This document shows positions 19,601-30,242 of a stretch of 64,000 bases of DNA, one piece after another (within the stretch, counting starts at the first letter, position 1; every line of letters begins with the position of its first letter). The stretch is taken from positions 60,935,968-60,999,967 of the forward strand of contig CM055273.1 in the NCBI GenBank assembly GCA_029237695.1. Direction: 5' to 3'. The translations under genes and the position numbers were made by a program. This DNA is from Conchocele bisecta. Its lineage: Eukaryota; Mollusca; Bivalvia; Lucinida; Thyasiridae. The notes beneath the pieces were generated by a model, which worked only from the letters and a program-made list of their open reading frames with translations, searched no databases and was not told the origin of the DNA.

Positions 19601-20949
19601 CTTCAGTTCCGACCTGTAAAATATTAATATTTCAGGAAAGGAGCACGACAGGTAATGACCAGAAGTCAAACAATCGCACAATACACTGACAAAGCATCAA
19701 CACAGGCAAATATTATACGAAGGACGACCATGCTTTGTGCATGCATCCTTATACGAGGGAGGATAAAAAAATATGTGGACTTTTGCTATAGTTTTTTCAT
19801 TACAAGGTGCAGAATCCTGAACGTTTATACCAATGTACATCTAGCAATTGTGCACAAGTCAACATATTCATATTTAAAAAGACTTGAACAGTGCACATTA
19901 TATGTATATCTGTATCCATAGTAACAAGGTATTGGCGCAACCGAAATATTCAAATGGTTTGTTCTGCAATAGTGTAATAGAAAATAAAGTGACCAGAAAA
20001 TGCCGCCGAACGTCGTCTGCTACTATCAGTCATATTAAATGATTCCATTATTTTAGATATCATGGTGCGTGTAGAAATAAACTGAACGACGATTTGAAAG
20101 CGCGTCGCTAAAGGTTATTCCGCAGAAATCATTATTATCAGAATGGCCAGAAAGAAGTGCAATGATGCAGTTTTGCGTGGATCTAGAGTAAACAACAATG
20201 CTTACCTATAGTTGATGGAACATTGGCATAATAAATCATCACTGTGCCGATCGTTGGTATTTAAGTCGCATAACAATTTTTAAACGGGCCGGAGGTGCTT
20301 GCGAACAGCGCAAGGAAACAACATAAACCAATTGCCAACGTAAAACGCGTAGCACCAACATGAGACTACTGTTCACAATAAGAGCCGTCTATCAAAGTAC
20401 GAAACGATTCAGACGACATAGACAGAACATTTGCAGCTGAGTAAGGTTAAGGTGCCTGTCCGAGGAGTTCCCAGGTTACTGACTGACACAGAAAGAGAAT
20501 GATGAAGGCAGCCTCCACATTTCTCAACGTCACTCACGCTAACGTCAGTAACGTCGCGGGGTGGCACCGACATGGATGACATGAATGTTTTCAATGCGTC
20601 AGTGTAAGATAACTACTTGCATACGGTACATGAAATTTCTAACCATCATTGCATATCGTTTACTCTTCCGGATGGTCTAACTTTGATTTCTGTATCACAT
20701 AAAATGTTCAATAAGCAAAAGTCCACATATTATTTGATCACCCCTTGTATATTCTTGAAACTTCTATAATTATATGCACAGAATTGTTTTGGAAGTTCTC
20801 CGCCAGATTCAGTATAGTGTAGAATGTATAGAGCGCATGGTGCTCATCATCCGAGTGTGGCCAGAATAGGCAGTCATGTGGTTACGTGTATGACGTGACG
20901 GGCCGTGGCCGATAGTTGTGGTCAGTTCTAGGCATGACTTGCACCAGAG
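19601..20949. other. Intron sequence with one block shared with 63.6 kb
   Basis: Mostly unrecognised. 20453-20515 (GGAGTTCCCAGGTTACTGAC and CACAGAAAGAGAATGATGAA) recurs at 63614-63672 in the same orientation. Confidence 0.55.
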
Positions 20950-21165
20950 AACACATACCGGTATTTGTGGCTGTGACTCGAGAAATGGGGCTTATGGGCT
21001 TGCGACCAGTGTATATCCAGATCAGCCTGTGCATCTGCACAGTCTGATCAGGATCTGCACAGGTCGCCATTCCATCAGTGAAGCACACGTCAAGCTTCTA
21101 ACGAGCAATATAGATGGCTATCAGGTTACAGCAGTGTGTTATCTGTCAGCCTGAAAGCCAATAAA
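20950..21165. mobile_element. M6 palindromic MITE
   Basis: GTGACTCGAGAAATGGGGCT, the hairpin CAGCCTGTGCATCTGCACAG, and TTCTAACGAGCAATATAGAT. Confidence 0.8.
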
Positions 21166-21183
21166 ATGCAAGTTTTGCTCACA

Positions 21184-21317
21184 GCCAATGGAAATGATTC
21201 TGAAGTGCTGTCAAAGCATGTTGTAAATTATTGTAAACTGCTGTCAAAGCATATTTTTGATGATAAAAACGTAAACAGCAGACGACAAAAAAAATAAGAT
21301 AGCAGTCTAAGGGTTAA
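21184..21317. mobile_element. Half M1 MITE
   Basis: Begins at the palindrome centre (CCAATGGAAATGATTCTGAA) and ends GCAGTCTAAGGGTTAA. Confidence 0.8.
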
Positions 21318-21472
21318 GACTTTCTACAACCATTAACCCCAGCAACACAAATTTTCAGACTGACGTAGAATTTGACTTTCTAAGCCACCCAGCACAAACA
21401 CCAATGTATTTGGCAAGGAAAAATAAAGCTATGTAAAAAACAACAGAAGATAATTCATGTGCATAAACTTAC

Positions 21473-21540
21473 TGTGGCCGAACTGTTCCCATCGTTGGTG
21501 TAATATTTCCAGAGTCGTACATGAACTTGGGACCAATATC
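21473..21540 (-). CDS. MADD: MADD exon g (small linker exon)
   Basis: 68 bp, 22 codons plus two bases. Reads DIGPKFMYDSGNITPTMG then TVRP. The acceptor is GTGATTTCAG and the donor CA/GTAAGT; the two leftover bases combine with the first A of exon h to give Gln. I do not recognise a motif in it. The call rests on perfect splice sites, phase continuity on both sides and its position between two better exons. It could be an alternatively used exon, because 68 is not a multiple of three only if skipped alone. Confidence 0.78.
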
Positions 21541-21949
21541 CTGAAATCACAAACAGCGGTGGTTATACATCTCGATCAACTAGATCGACAGTACTCTACC
21601 TTACAAAACTTGTATTTTATTGTTTACTATTTTATTTCCTGTGGTACACGTGAATCATCTGCTATAAAGATTTGTATCTACTTCTAAAACATTTAATTGT
21701 CAAATTAAAAACAAGAATGGATGATGACAAATAAGTACATGTACATGTATATGTTTCAAGTCAATCCAACTTACGGTAACAGAGATAGGTACATAAAAAA
21801 CATCGGGGAAATACAGTTTTTAGGTGTACACAAATATTTTCTTTTTTATTTCACGACAAAAAGTATATGCTTTGACCGTCTCGGATCATATGGTGGTCAC
21901 ATCATATAAATCTGATGAGAAATAAGTGAATGGGTTTAATGTCCCTGCA

Positions 21950-22200
21950 ACAGCTAATGTCATACGAGACACGCCATGTGATTTTGTAACTTCGGACATC
22001 TGCGTAATTTCATGAAATACGTTTACAAAATTTACAATATTTTCCGTAAATGGCGTCAAAAGTTGACAAAATTATACTCCGCATGTTCTCAACTTTTGAC
22101 TTTATTTATGAAAAGTGTTGTAAATTTTGTAAACTATTTAATGATATGACGCAGGTGTCTGCAGGTACAAAATCACATGGCGTGTCTCATATAGACGGGA
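21950..22200. mobile_element. Foldback MITE with GAGACACGCCATGTGA ends
   Basis: GAGACACGCCATGTGATTTT at the left and AAAATCACATGGCGTGTCTC at the right; internal TACAAAATTTACAATATTTT inverted with AAATTTTGTAAAC. Second copy 59460-59690, fragment 9915-10012. Confidence 0.85.
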
Positions 22201-22268
22201 ATGTGAAATAAAGAAATTATTTGAAATTTTCCATCAGCAAAATGGTTAATCCTCAGAATGTAATGCGC

Positions 22269-22456
22269 TAACCCTTAGAATGTGGGAAACATAAATTGCC
22301 GTCTGCTGTTGCTTTATATTTCATCTTCTTTCTCAATAAAAACATGTGTTCACAGCACTTTAGAATCATTTCCATTGGAAATGATTCTAAAGTGTTGTTA
22401 AAACATGTTTTGATGAGAAAAATGGAAAACAAAAAAATAAACAGCAGACGACAAGA
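22269..22456. mobile_element. M1 MITE copy f
   Basis: TAACCCTTAGAATGTGGG, GCCGTCTGCTGTTGCTTTAT, ATCATTTCCATTGGAAATGA and AACAGCAGACGACAAG. Confidence 0.85.
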
Positions 22457-22780
22457 GTTCAGTAATGTTCCTTCTATCCTTCTATCTGAAGCCTTGAAGT
22501 TGCAGGGTCTGTCGACTACAATTAGTGTTTAATACAAAAGTTCCTCCCATCAAGGCTTTCTAATTACGGAATTAAATGCTACATCTCTTGGTATGAGTCT
22601 GTAATAGAGCATCATTGACGTTGCAGACTTCATTACTAAGTAATCAGTTCTGCCAGAATTACTGCACGTCTAGAGAACAAAGACACCATTATTTCATTAG
22701 AGAAATTCTGACAGAGCATAAATATAAGAATCAGAAGCAAATTGTTACCAACCTAGCAGTAAGAGGAGCTAGCAAACTTC

Positions 22781-23010
22781 TTAACCCTTTCACCCCTAAG
22801 TAGCTGGAATGGATTTTGATATGTTAATTTTGCAACCAATCCAATTGTCACAAAATGATTTTCAGACTAGTCCATTTACGAAAATGGGGTGTTTTTTGTT
22901 CTCAAAAATATGAAAATGAATTGCAAAAAGTTCAGATCCTGATGAGACGGATCTGGATCTACACGTTTTGCCAATACTACTATGCAGGCCTGTGGTATTG
23001 AAAGGGTTAA
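22781..23010. mobile_element. M2 MITE copy (inverted orientation)
   Basis: TTAACCCTTTCACCCCTAAG to TATTGAAAGGGTTAA with GATCCTGATGAGACGGATC inside; TTAA at both ends. Confidence 0.88.
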
Positions 23011-23027
23011 TAAAAACTGCTAAGTGT

Positions 23028-23253
23028 TTAACCCTTTCAACAGTAGAGACCTCTTTTCCACTATTTGCAAACACAGTGCCAAACAGTGTAGATTCTGATG
23101 AGCAAGCTCGTAACGAGCCGTCTCATTGGAATCTGCACCCTTTGTGGATATTTTTTTAATTTTTACAAAATGATTCACTTTTTTGCATAATGTAACAATC
23201 TGAAACTTAACACGAAATAATTCATGTCAGTTACTTAGGGGTGAAAGGGTTAA
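23028..23253. mobile_element. M2 MITE copy, 18 bp after the previous one
   Basis: TTAACCCTTTCAACAGTAG to GGGGTGAAAGGGTTAA, core AGCTCGTAACGAGCCGTCTC. Head-to-head with the 22781 copy. Confidence 0.88.
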
Positions 23254-23430
23254 ACCAAGTTGTGAAGGTCAAAAGGTCATGGCCAGTGTGACATGGATGT
23301 GTGTAATTTGTTCACATGTATGGTGTACTGAAATATTGAAGTAATCCTTTAAAAGAAATATTATGACAGATTGGAGAAACTGCAGCAAACTTCTTAACTG
23401 GACCCATGGACAAACATTGCAAAATACTTT

Positions 23431-23600
23431 TATATACCTCCCGGCCCTATGGAGATCGGGGGCTTAATGCCCCCTATCTCCGTAAGGGCCGGGAGGTATA
23501 TAATACCAAGGGATTTGCAAGGGATACCAAGGGATACCAAGGGATTTGCAAGGGATACCAAGGGATACCAAGGGATTTGCAAGGGATACCAAGGTCAAAT
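23431..23600. repeat. Hairpin followed by a 31-bp minisatellite
   Basis: 23431-23503: ATACCTCCCGGCCCTA with its mirror. 23505-23600: GGATTTGCAAGGGATACCAA repeated at 23511, 23542 and 23573. Confidence 0.85.
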
Positions 23601-23655
23601 CAGCATCAAGAGCAGCTTTGAGGGCAACAGATTTCACTCATGATTAACACATTTC

Positions 23656-24166
23656 TTCAAGGTACATGCCCACTCAGTAGGCACAAACTGTTCTTTATAT
23701 CAGAGACATCATCCGAGACATTTTCTGGCAAAACAAACATTCATTCACCATTACCCCATGTATTGATTGACATTAGTATACATTTTTATATCAGACGTAA
23801 ATTTCCACACTGATATCGGGTGATAACCGTGTTTCCTTAAAATATTAGCTGACATTGCTATTTTATTCTCTGTATTTAATTTTTGATGTGCAATGATCAA
23901 ACTTTATAATCTGTCGAAAATATTATTTGTTCAGGTGACGCATTTAATTTATATAAATAATTAAAAAATATCATGCTTCATTAGCATATGAAAATAGCCT
24001 GATACCACTGCGAGTCACTATCAGTAAAATAATTATTACTAAATGATTATATCTGTATAGCGGGCAGTCGTAACTTTTAGAGCTGGAGGAATAGTGACAC
24101 AATTATACATTTATTTAATTCCTATAAAGAACACTTTGTGCCTACTGAGTGGGCATGTACCTTTAA
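23656..24166. mobile_element. TTAA element T1, copy b
   Basis: AAGGTACATGCCCACTCAG and CTGAGTGGGCATGTACCT ends; TTCA left and TTAA right flank, one TTAA mutated. Confidence 0.85.
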
Positions 24167-24194
24167 CATTCAATGTAATGATACAAAACGATCA

Positions 24195-24968
24195 TAAAGA
24201 AAACTAGATTTGTCAGTAAGCGGGGGCTTACGGAATACCCCCCAGTGTCAGCTCTGACCTAGAATGAATTCCAGCTCGCATACTATCATTTTCAGATAAA
24301 AGACTATGTCAGCACATATGGAGAGTGCGATGGTGGTTCCAGTTGAAAAAAGCAAACTAGACATTCTAAGTCCGTGACCTTGACCCCTGGCATAAATGGG
24401 GGTCATAGGTTTGTTGCAGAATGATGTATGAGTGTCAGAGAAGGGGTGGGTAAAATATGAAAGATTTCCGCAAAGGGAAAGAGAAGTTAAAAGGAAATTT
24501 ACAATTGTTAAGTTTTCGTTTTTTTCTAAGTTTCTAAGTCCGTGACCTTGACCCCTGGCATAAATGGGGGTCGTAGGTTTATTGCAGAATGATGTATGAG
24601 TGTCAGAGAAGGGGCGGGTAAAATATGAAAGATTTCCGCAAAGGGAAAGAGAAGTTAAAAGGAAATTTACAATTGTTAAGTTTTCGTTTTTTTCTAAATT
24701 TCTAAGTCCGTGACCTTGACCCCTGACATAAATGGGGGTCGTAGGTTTGTTGCAGAATGATATATGAGTGTCAGAGAAGGGGCGGGTAAAATATGAAAGA
24801 TTTCCGCAAAGGGAAAGAGAAGTTAAAAGGAAATTTACAATTGTTAAGTTTTGTGACGGACGGAAACACGGAAACACGGAAACTCGGACGGACGGACGGA
24901 TGGACGGACAGATGGACAAGCTGACTCCAGTATACCCCCCCACAACTTCGTTGCGGGGGGTATAATAA
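24195..24968. mobile_element. Element with three 168-bp tandem units and GC hairpin end
   Basis: Head AACTAGATTTGTCAGTAAGC then GGGGGCTTACGG; units at 24371, 24539, 24707 (TCCGTGACCTTGACCCCT, GAATGATGTATGAGTGTCAG); GGACGGACGGACGG run; final hairpin TATACCCCCC / GGGGGGTATA then ATAAAAA. A related element head starts at 24990 and its end is eroded near 25240. Because 168 is divisible by 3, a 245-codon minus frame stays open across it; not a gene. Confidence 0.8.
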
Positions 24969-25329
24969 AAAGTTAAGCTGATCATAAAAAATTACTAGAT
25001 TAAGTGAACAGGGGCTCACGGATATCCCCAGCCGAATATTTTCCAAGTATTTTGTCCTTGACATTTGGCATGAAAGTCACACGAGTGAGCTATAGAATGA
25101 ACATATGGATGATGATTACAAACTATATGAAGTTTCAAGTCAATCTGACTTACGGTTGCAGAGATAATGGGTACCGAAAAACTTTAACACAAATCTTATG
25201 GACGGACGAACAGACGGACGTCTCTACGATGCACCCTTTGAGTGGTACATCCATTGTTTTCAAACAAAAGAATTACCACCTAAGACACAATAGGCTAAAG
25301 TGGTTTACAGAATAAGTTGCCGTATTTTC

Positions 25330-25695
25330 GATTATAATTCCAGCACAAAAATATTTACACAATTCCTTAACATTTGATTGGCCCGTAGCAAGTCTGTCTC
25401 TGTCCAAAATTTAAATCCCAGTAAACTCCCACGCCGAACTACTTTCCGTAACCGTGAGGCGCAGTTAAAATAATTGTCAAGAAAACGGAAAATAAACACA
25501 TTTTCTTGATGAATTTATTTCAAATGCTGGAATTATAAGGAATGAATGGCCTTTTTGTTGAATTTATCGGGGATATAAACTTGCAAAAGTCGCGGGAATA
25601 CTGGACGAGGCCTTCCAGCCTTCGTCCAGTATTCCCGGGACTTTTCCAAGTTTATACCCCAATAAATTCCACAAAAATGCCATTCATTCCTATAA
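25330..25695. mobile_element. Long-palindrome element, copy b
   Basis: 25332-25542 has ATAATTCCAGCA / TGCTGGAATTAT inverted ends. 25543-25695 is the same ~75-bp-arm hairpin as at 14584, with a few substitutions. Confidence 0.85.
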
Positions 25696-25711
25696 TAACC
25701 ATCGTACATAC

Positions 25712-25938
25712 CCTGTTATCCATATTGGGGTTGTTCACAGAGATGGAGTCTGGCTCGGGCGCGTACGTCGGGCTGCAAGGGGCTGAAGAGTCGGACGAGT
25801 CGATGGCGTCGTCGCTGTCGGGCACGGAGAAGGCGGAGTCACTGTTGGGGGCCATCGTGTCGGGGAACTGCAGGTGGTCCGGTGGGTTGTAGATCTTAGA
25901 CTCGTCCACGGCCAGCACCTGGTTCTCTCGCAGGAATG
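25712..25938 (-). CDS. MADD: MADD exon f (variable disordered linker)
   Basis: 227 bp, entering with two bases (CA) that complete TCA with exon e, leaving in phase 0. Translation starts FLRENQVLAVDESKIYNPPD, includes MAPNSDSAFSVPDSDDAIDS and PCSPTYAPEPD, and ends NPNMDNR. This part of MADD is poorly conserved between phyla, so it is assigned by position, phase and composition, not by motif. The acceptor is TTCATTTCAG and the donor AGG/GTATGT. It is GC-rich (codons in C or G) next to an AT-rich intron. A 160-bp palindrome lies immediately after it in the intron (25540-25695). Confidence 0.88.
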
Positions 25939-25949
25939 CTGAAATGAAG

Positions 25950-26110
25950 TGAATGGGGTTTTAACATCCCAGCAACAGCTAAGGCCATACAGGGACAGAA
26001 CCACAGTTTCATCGGACAGACCAGTGGTATGGAAATACTATGAAAGCATTTTTTATGCCCTAGGGTAGGTTTTGAACTTCAGTATTGAAGTCCTGTATTC
26101 TACCCGAGCC
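25950..26110 (-). mobile_element. Partial S1 SINE
   Basis: GTGAATGGGGTTTTAACATC, CCAGCAACAGCTAAGGCC and ACCAGTGGTATGGAAATAC, the tail part of the tRNA-type SINE seen whole at 49560. A second partial copy is at 26990-27135. Confidence 0.7.
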
Positions 26111-26236
26111 CGAGGAATGCTGAAATTGCTATGTAGCCTTATGTGGCTGTGACTGATTAATGAGGTTTTTAGGGGTGTTTCATTGATGGAATGGCGATCA
26201 GTGCTGATAGTACTCATACTGTGCAGATGCAAGTCT

Positions 26237-26344
26237 GGGCCCGGTTGCTCAAAGCTTCTGTTAGCTTAACAGACTGTTAAATCCTTAGCATTGCTAAGGA
26301 TTTAACAGTCTGTTAAGCTAACAGAAGCTTTGAGCAACCGGGCC
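26237..26344. repeat. Near-perfect 108-bp palindrome
   Basis: GGGCCCGGTTGCTCAAAGCT to TTAGCATTGCTAA and back; arms about 52 bp. Inserted into M6-like sequence (GCAGATGC and CAGGCTGG flanks). Confidence 0.88.
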
Positions 26345-26873
26345 CAGGCTGGCAAAAGAAAAATTACATTGTAATCTATGTCAATCTCCATGTACATGTT
26401 ATCTGTGAAACAGCAAATCTCGATATGTCGAAGTAATTCCAATTTTTTCCGAAATTATCAAGAAAACTCTTTGATACTACTTGCTTCTTATATAGGAAAA
26501 CATGTACTTGGGACCAAGAATTTGACTATGAGTTAGCTGAGCCCCGTTTTACTAAACTTTGTAAGACAAAAATGTTTGTACGAAGATCTTTCTAAATTCA
26601 TTTCACACACCCAATAGCTTGAGAGATTGAGGTATCGAGTGTAGACTGTATTAACTGTGAAACTGTACATAGCAAATCTAACTACACAGATCAGTCTCCG
26701 TGTATATTCATCCTTTTCCGAAATGATCAAGAAAACTTACCTGGCATCTTTCAGTTTATTTCAGAGTATTTTTGCCTCACAGAATCTAGTTCCGATTAGT
26801 AACTCCTGCAGTCTACTCCCGCATAACAAGAGTTACTGTTCACGACCACTCGGAATCTAGCAATACAACTTAC

Positions 26874-26984
26874 AGGGCGTGTCTCCGTCGATCTCGGAGT
26901 TGACCATGTCGGTGACAAAGTCAGACAGGGAGGAGTAGGATGAGGACGTGCTCTCTGCTCCATCACTGTCACTCCCACTCTCGT
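26874..26984 (-). CDS. MADD: MADD exon e (acidic/serine linker)
   Basis: 111 bp, enters with two bases of a split codon and leaves with one. Spliced reading is (D)ESGSDSDGAESTSSSYSSL SDFVTDMVNSEIDGDTP. The vertebrate counterpart has DSGSDS, then SSSSYSSLGDFVSEM and DINGDTP, so this is a strong match. It is a low-complexity acidic serine region expected to be disordered, with casein-kinase-like SDSD sites (inference). The acceptor is TTCTATTTTAG and the donor T/GTAAGT, one of the best donors in the gene. Confidence 0.94.
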
Positions 26985-27159
26985 CTAAAATAGAAAGTGA
27001 ATGGGTTTAACGTCCCAGCTAAGGTCAGATAGAGACGGAACCACAGTTTAAAGTCTCAGACCAGTGGGATGGAAATACTATGTAAGTGGTTTTCACGTCT
27101 AGGCTGAGGATTGAACTCACAACCTCCAATGCCATATCCCCATAGGCCACACAGGCGAT

Positions 27160-27520
27160 CTCTCTGTAACTGGAGAAATCTGGTTTATTGACTTTGCGAC
27201 CAGTGTAGATCCAGATCAGACTGTGCATTAGCACAGTCTGATCAGGATCTGCACTGTTCGTAATATCCCCATAGGCCACACAGGCCATCCCTCTGTAACT
27301 GGAGAAATTGGGTTTATTGACTTTGCGACCAGTGTAGATCCAGATCAGACTGTGCCTTCGCAGTCTGATCAGGATCTGCACTGTTCGCAATTCCATAAAT
27401 GGAACACCCTGTCATGCTTCTAACAAGCAATAACGATTGTTATCAGGCTACAGGAGTGTGCTATTTGAACTGAATCTACACCCGTAACAAATCAAATTAG
27501 CCCTATTTCTCCAGTCAGAG
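27160..27520. mobile_element. M6 palindromic MITE, internally duplicated
   Basis: The block GATCTCTCTGTAACTGGAG to CTGCACTGTTCG occurs twice (about 27168 and 27288), each with its own AGACTGTGC hairpin. Confidence 0.8.
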
Positions 27521-27657
27521 CCACATTTATTATAATAGTTGCCTCTGTATAATAGCATCTTCATCTCTAATAGTAGATCCATCTCTAGTAGCTCCCTTCC
27601 AATATTTTCAGTCCAAATAGGTTATTTTCACATACAAAAGCAACTTAACCCTTAGAG

Positions 27658-28058
27658 TTTGTTTGTTTGTTTATTGGTGTTTAACGGCCTATCAACAGCT
27701 AAGGTCATGTAAGGCCGGGCAAACGGGTTCGATCCCGTTTTAACCTGCTGCATTGGGGGGAAAATTACAAAATCAGAACTGAATATTTACATCGAGATAC
27801 AATATCTTCAGCCCTGAAATTAAAATAACCTGACCTGGTGGCAGGTCCATACCACACCAAAGTCACTTGGCCACCTTCCCCTAAAATAGGATTATGAACA
27901 ATCGTAATACTCACATAAGGGGTATAACCAGATTCAACTGTCACATACAAAATGCCAAAGACGTATGTGAGGGCCAAACCAGGTCTCCAGTCGGAATTCC
28001 GGTAAGGATGAACCCCGATCGTTAAATTACCCATCGCTTGCACCCACCTTGCACCCAC
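27658..28058 (+). mobile_element. Full-length S2 SINE with 12-bp target duplication
   Basis: TTTGTTTGTTTGTTTATTGG start, GGGTTCGATCCCG (Pol III box B-like), middle CAGCCCTGAAATTA, tail GATCGTTAAATTACCCATCG. Flanked by TAACCCTTAGAG at 27646-27657 and 28059-28070, so it landed in the end of an M1 MITE. Reference copy for S2. Others: 4567-4965, 6936-7024, 12517-12699, 29696-30095, 3' part 49985-50165. Confidence 0.9.
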
Positions 28059-28099
28059 TAACCCTTAGAGACGAAACTGCTGTCTGCTGTTGTGTTACA

Positions 28100-29050
28100 A
28101 TACAAAATGGCTGAAGCCTACATGTCAAGCCCGCTGAGGGATTTGATGAACTCGGAGTGTATTTATTTGAAGCCTGAAGTAAATCTGAGTCAGTGTTGTG
28201 GAGATATAAGGTCCATAAAAAGTTTGAATGCACATTTTGAAGTCATTTGATCTTGGGCACGAGGGGCACATGGGTAGGCTGGACAATAACTAGAAAATGT
28301 GTTCATAGAACACGGATGCCGCAACCTGCAGCCTCGATAGTAAAAGGGCATCGTTATTACAAAGCTAATACATAGACAGACAATGTGGGCGAACATTATT
28401 GAACTTGGTGAAGAAGTCAAGGAGTTATTTTGAAAAGATTAAAAACGCATTTGCCTTACAAACAAGGTGAACCGAAGTCCCCAGTGACCCTGACCTTGGG
28501 TGTTCGGGCATGGGTCATGTGCAAAACAAAGCACCATCACTAGAAAGACATTGTGGGCAAATATTATTGAAATTGGGGAAGGAGTTGAGGAGTTATTGAG
28601 AAGAACATGTTCGGACGCACAGATGCACGCACACACAGACGTACGGATGGATGCACAGGGATAAAATACAATGCCCTACCCTAATAAATTGGTGGGGGCA
28701 TAAAAATATTGATGACGATACAGTAGAATTGAAGTATATTGTAGTAAGGGTTTGGGAGATATAAGTACTTTAACACAGTTTTTGTAAAAACATTAATGTA
28801 AATTTCAAAGTCATTTGACTGTGACCTTGGGCATGTGGGCTGCATGCATGGGCTATATGATTCACAATCCGGACAGACAGACACACACGCTAAACCCACG
28901 TATACATACACACACGCACTGACACCCAGACATCATTGTGATTAATTGCGTGTATGTGTCGGTTAGTGTGTGTGTCTGTCCGGATTGTGAATCATTATAT
29001 GGCCCAGATCATCACTGTTTCACATTCCGCAAGCGTGCTCGACAAAAATC
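28100..29050 (+). mobile_element. H3 elements (two or more, tandem/degenerate)
   Basis: Starts AAATGGCTGAAGCCTACATG then TCAAGCCCGC; has GACCTTGGGCATGTGGGCTG repeats and CAATGTGGGCGAACATTATT units; a 3' end ACATTCCGCAAGCGTGCTCG then ACAAAAAT at about 29025-29049. Confidence 0.65.
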
Positions 29051-29695
29051 ATTTTCCAAGTAATCTTGTTTGTACTTTAGGAAGTTGAATCATCAAGCAA
29101 AATTATCCCTCTGCCGTTGCTGTTGGAAATTAATGAACATGAAGGAAATACAAATGGAATCTGTAACTGCATTAACCAAACACAAACACAAATTGAAGTC
29201 AATCACAATGTTGCAATTACAATCGTCTTAGATGGGCATAAAATTTGAACGAATACATGGAATGAAACATCAAGCAAAAACTAACATTACAAATTCGATG
29301 CATTACTTAAAGGTATGATTTATGTCAAATTCAACACTGGAAGGTAGACATTTTAGTAAATTGTTTTAAAACAACAATGTAAATGGTAAATGATATGAAG
29401 CTGGCTTTGAACAAGGTAGCTAGCTACGGACGGTACGGGAGTAATTGCAAGCGTTACCGTTCGCAACTAGAGGGTTGTCCTATTTTCGAGCTCTTCGAAA
29501 TGCACTTTCCTGTGTTTTACGGCATTTAAATTCAGACTTCAACTGGTGGTAATCTGTGATCTATGTAAACTCCGTGGCTGAACGGGTGGGTTGCAACCCC
29601 GGAACCCCCCACCCCGACCCCCCCCCCCTCCAGATCCGCCCCTGAGTTAGCCCTCTTTTTCCCCTGACCCCTTCAATTTATATGTAATATTTACT
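29051..29695. other. Intron sequence, nothing recognised
   Basis: Contains a C-rich run (ACCCCGACCCCCCCCCC) near 29610; no exon or repeat partner noticed. Confidence 0.45.
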
Positions 29696-30095
29696 TTTTT
29701 GTTTGTTTGTTTGTTTATTTAATGGTGTTGAACAGCCGATCAAGAACTAAGGTCACTTAAAGCTGGGCCAATGGGTTCGATCCCACGTTCAACCTGCTGA
29801 ATTGGGGGGAAAATCACACAATCAGAATGGAATATTTACATCAAAATAAATACATATATTCAGTCCTGAAATTAGAATAACCGAATCTGGTGCCAGGTCC
29901 ATACCACACCAGTCACTTGGCTCCTTCCACTAAAAGTAATAGGATTATGAATAATCGTGTTACTCATAACCAAATTCAACTCTCACATACAAGAATGCCA
30001 AAGACGTATCTGAGGGCCAAACCAGGTCTCGGGTCAGGATGAATCCCGATCGTTAAATTACCCATCGTATCCTCCCACCTCCTACATTTCTGAAA
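29696..30095 (+). mobile_element. S2 SINE copy
   Basis: TTTGTTTGTTTGTTTGTTTA, GGTGTTGAACAGCCGATCAA, GGGTTCGATCCCACG, TATTCAGTCCTGAAATTAG, TGAATCCCGATCGTTAAATT. Diverged by point changes from the 27658 copy. Confidence 0.85.
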
Positions 30096-30242
30096 ATTCG
30101 AATCCACATAAAAACAGTGTGGCATAGCATTGAATTTTGTCAATTGCAATTTTGAACCAAGGGTAACACTAAATGTCCCCTTCCCTATCGTGATACAAAA
30201 ATTATTGGAGTAATCATTATTACGTCTAATTCTTTATCTAGA

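Noticed and set aside
24248..24985. 245-codon open frame on the minus strand
   Set aside because: It is three in-phase 168-bp repeats; peptide repeats with the DNA unit, low-complexity, no domain.
25735..26004. Second minus-strand frame over exon f
   Set aside because: Different frame from the phase-consistent exon f and runs across the acceptor site.
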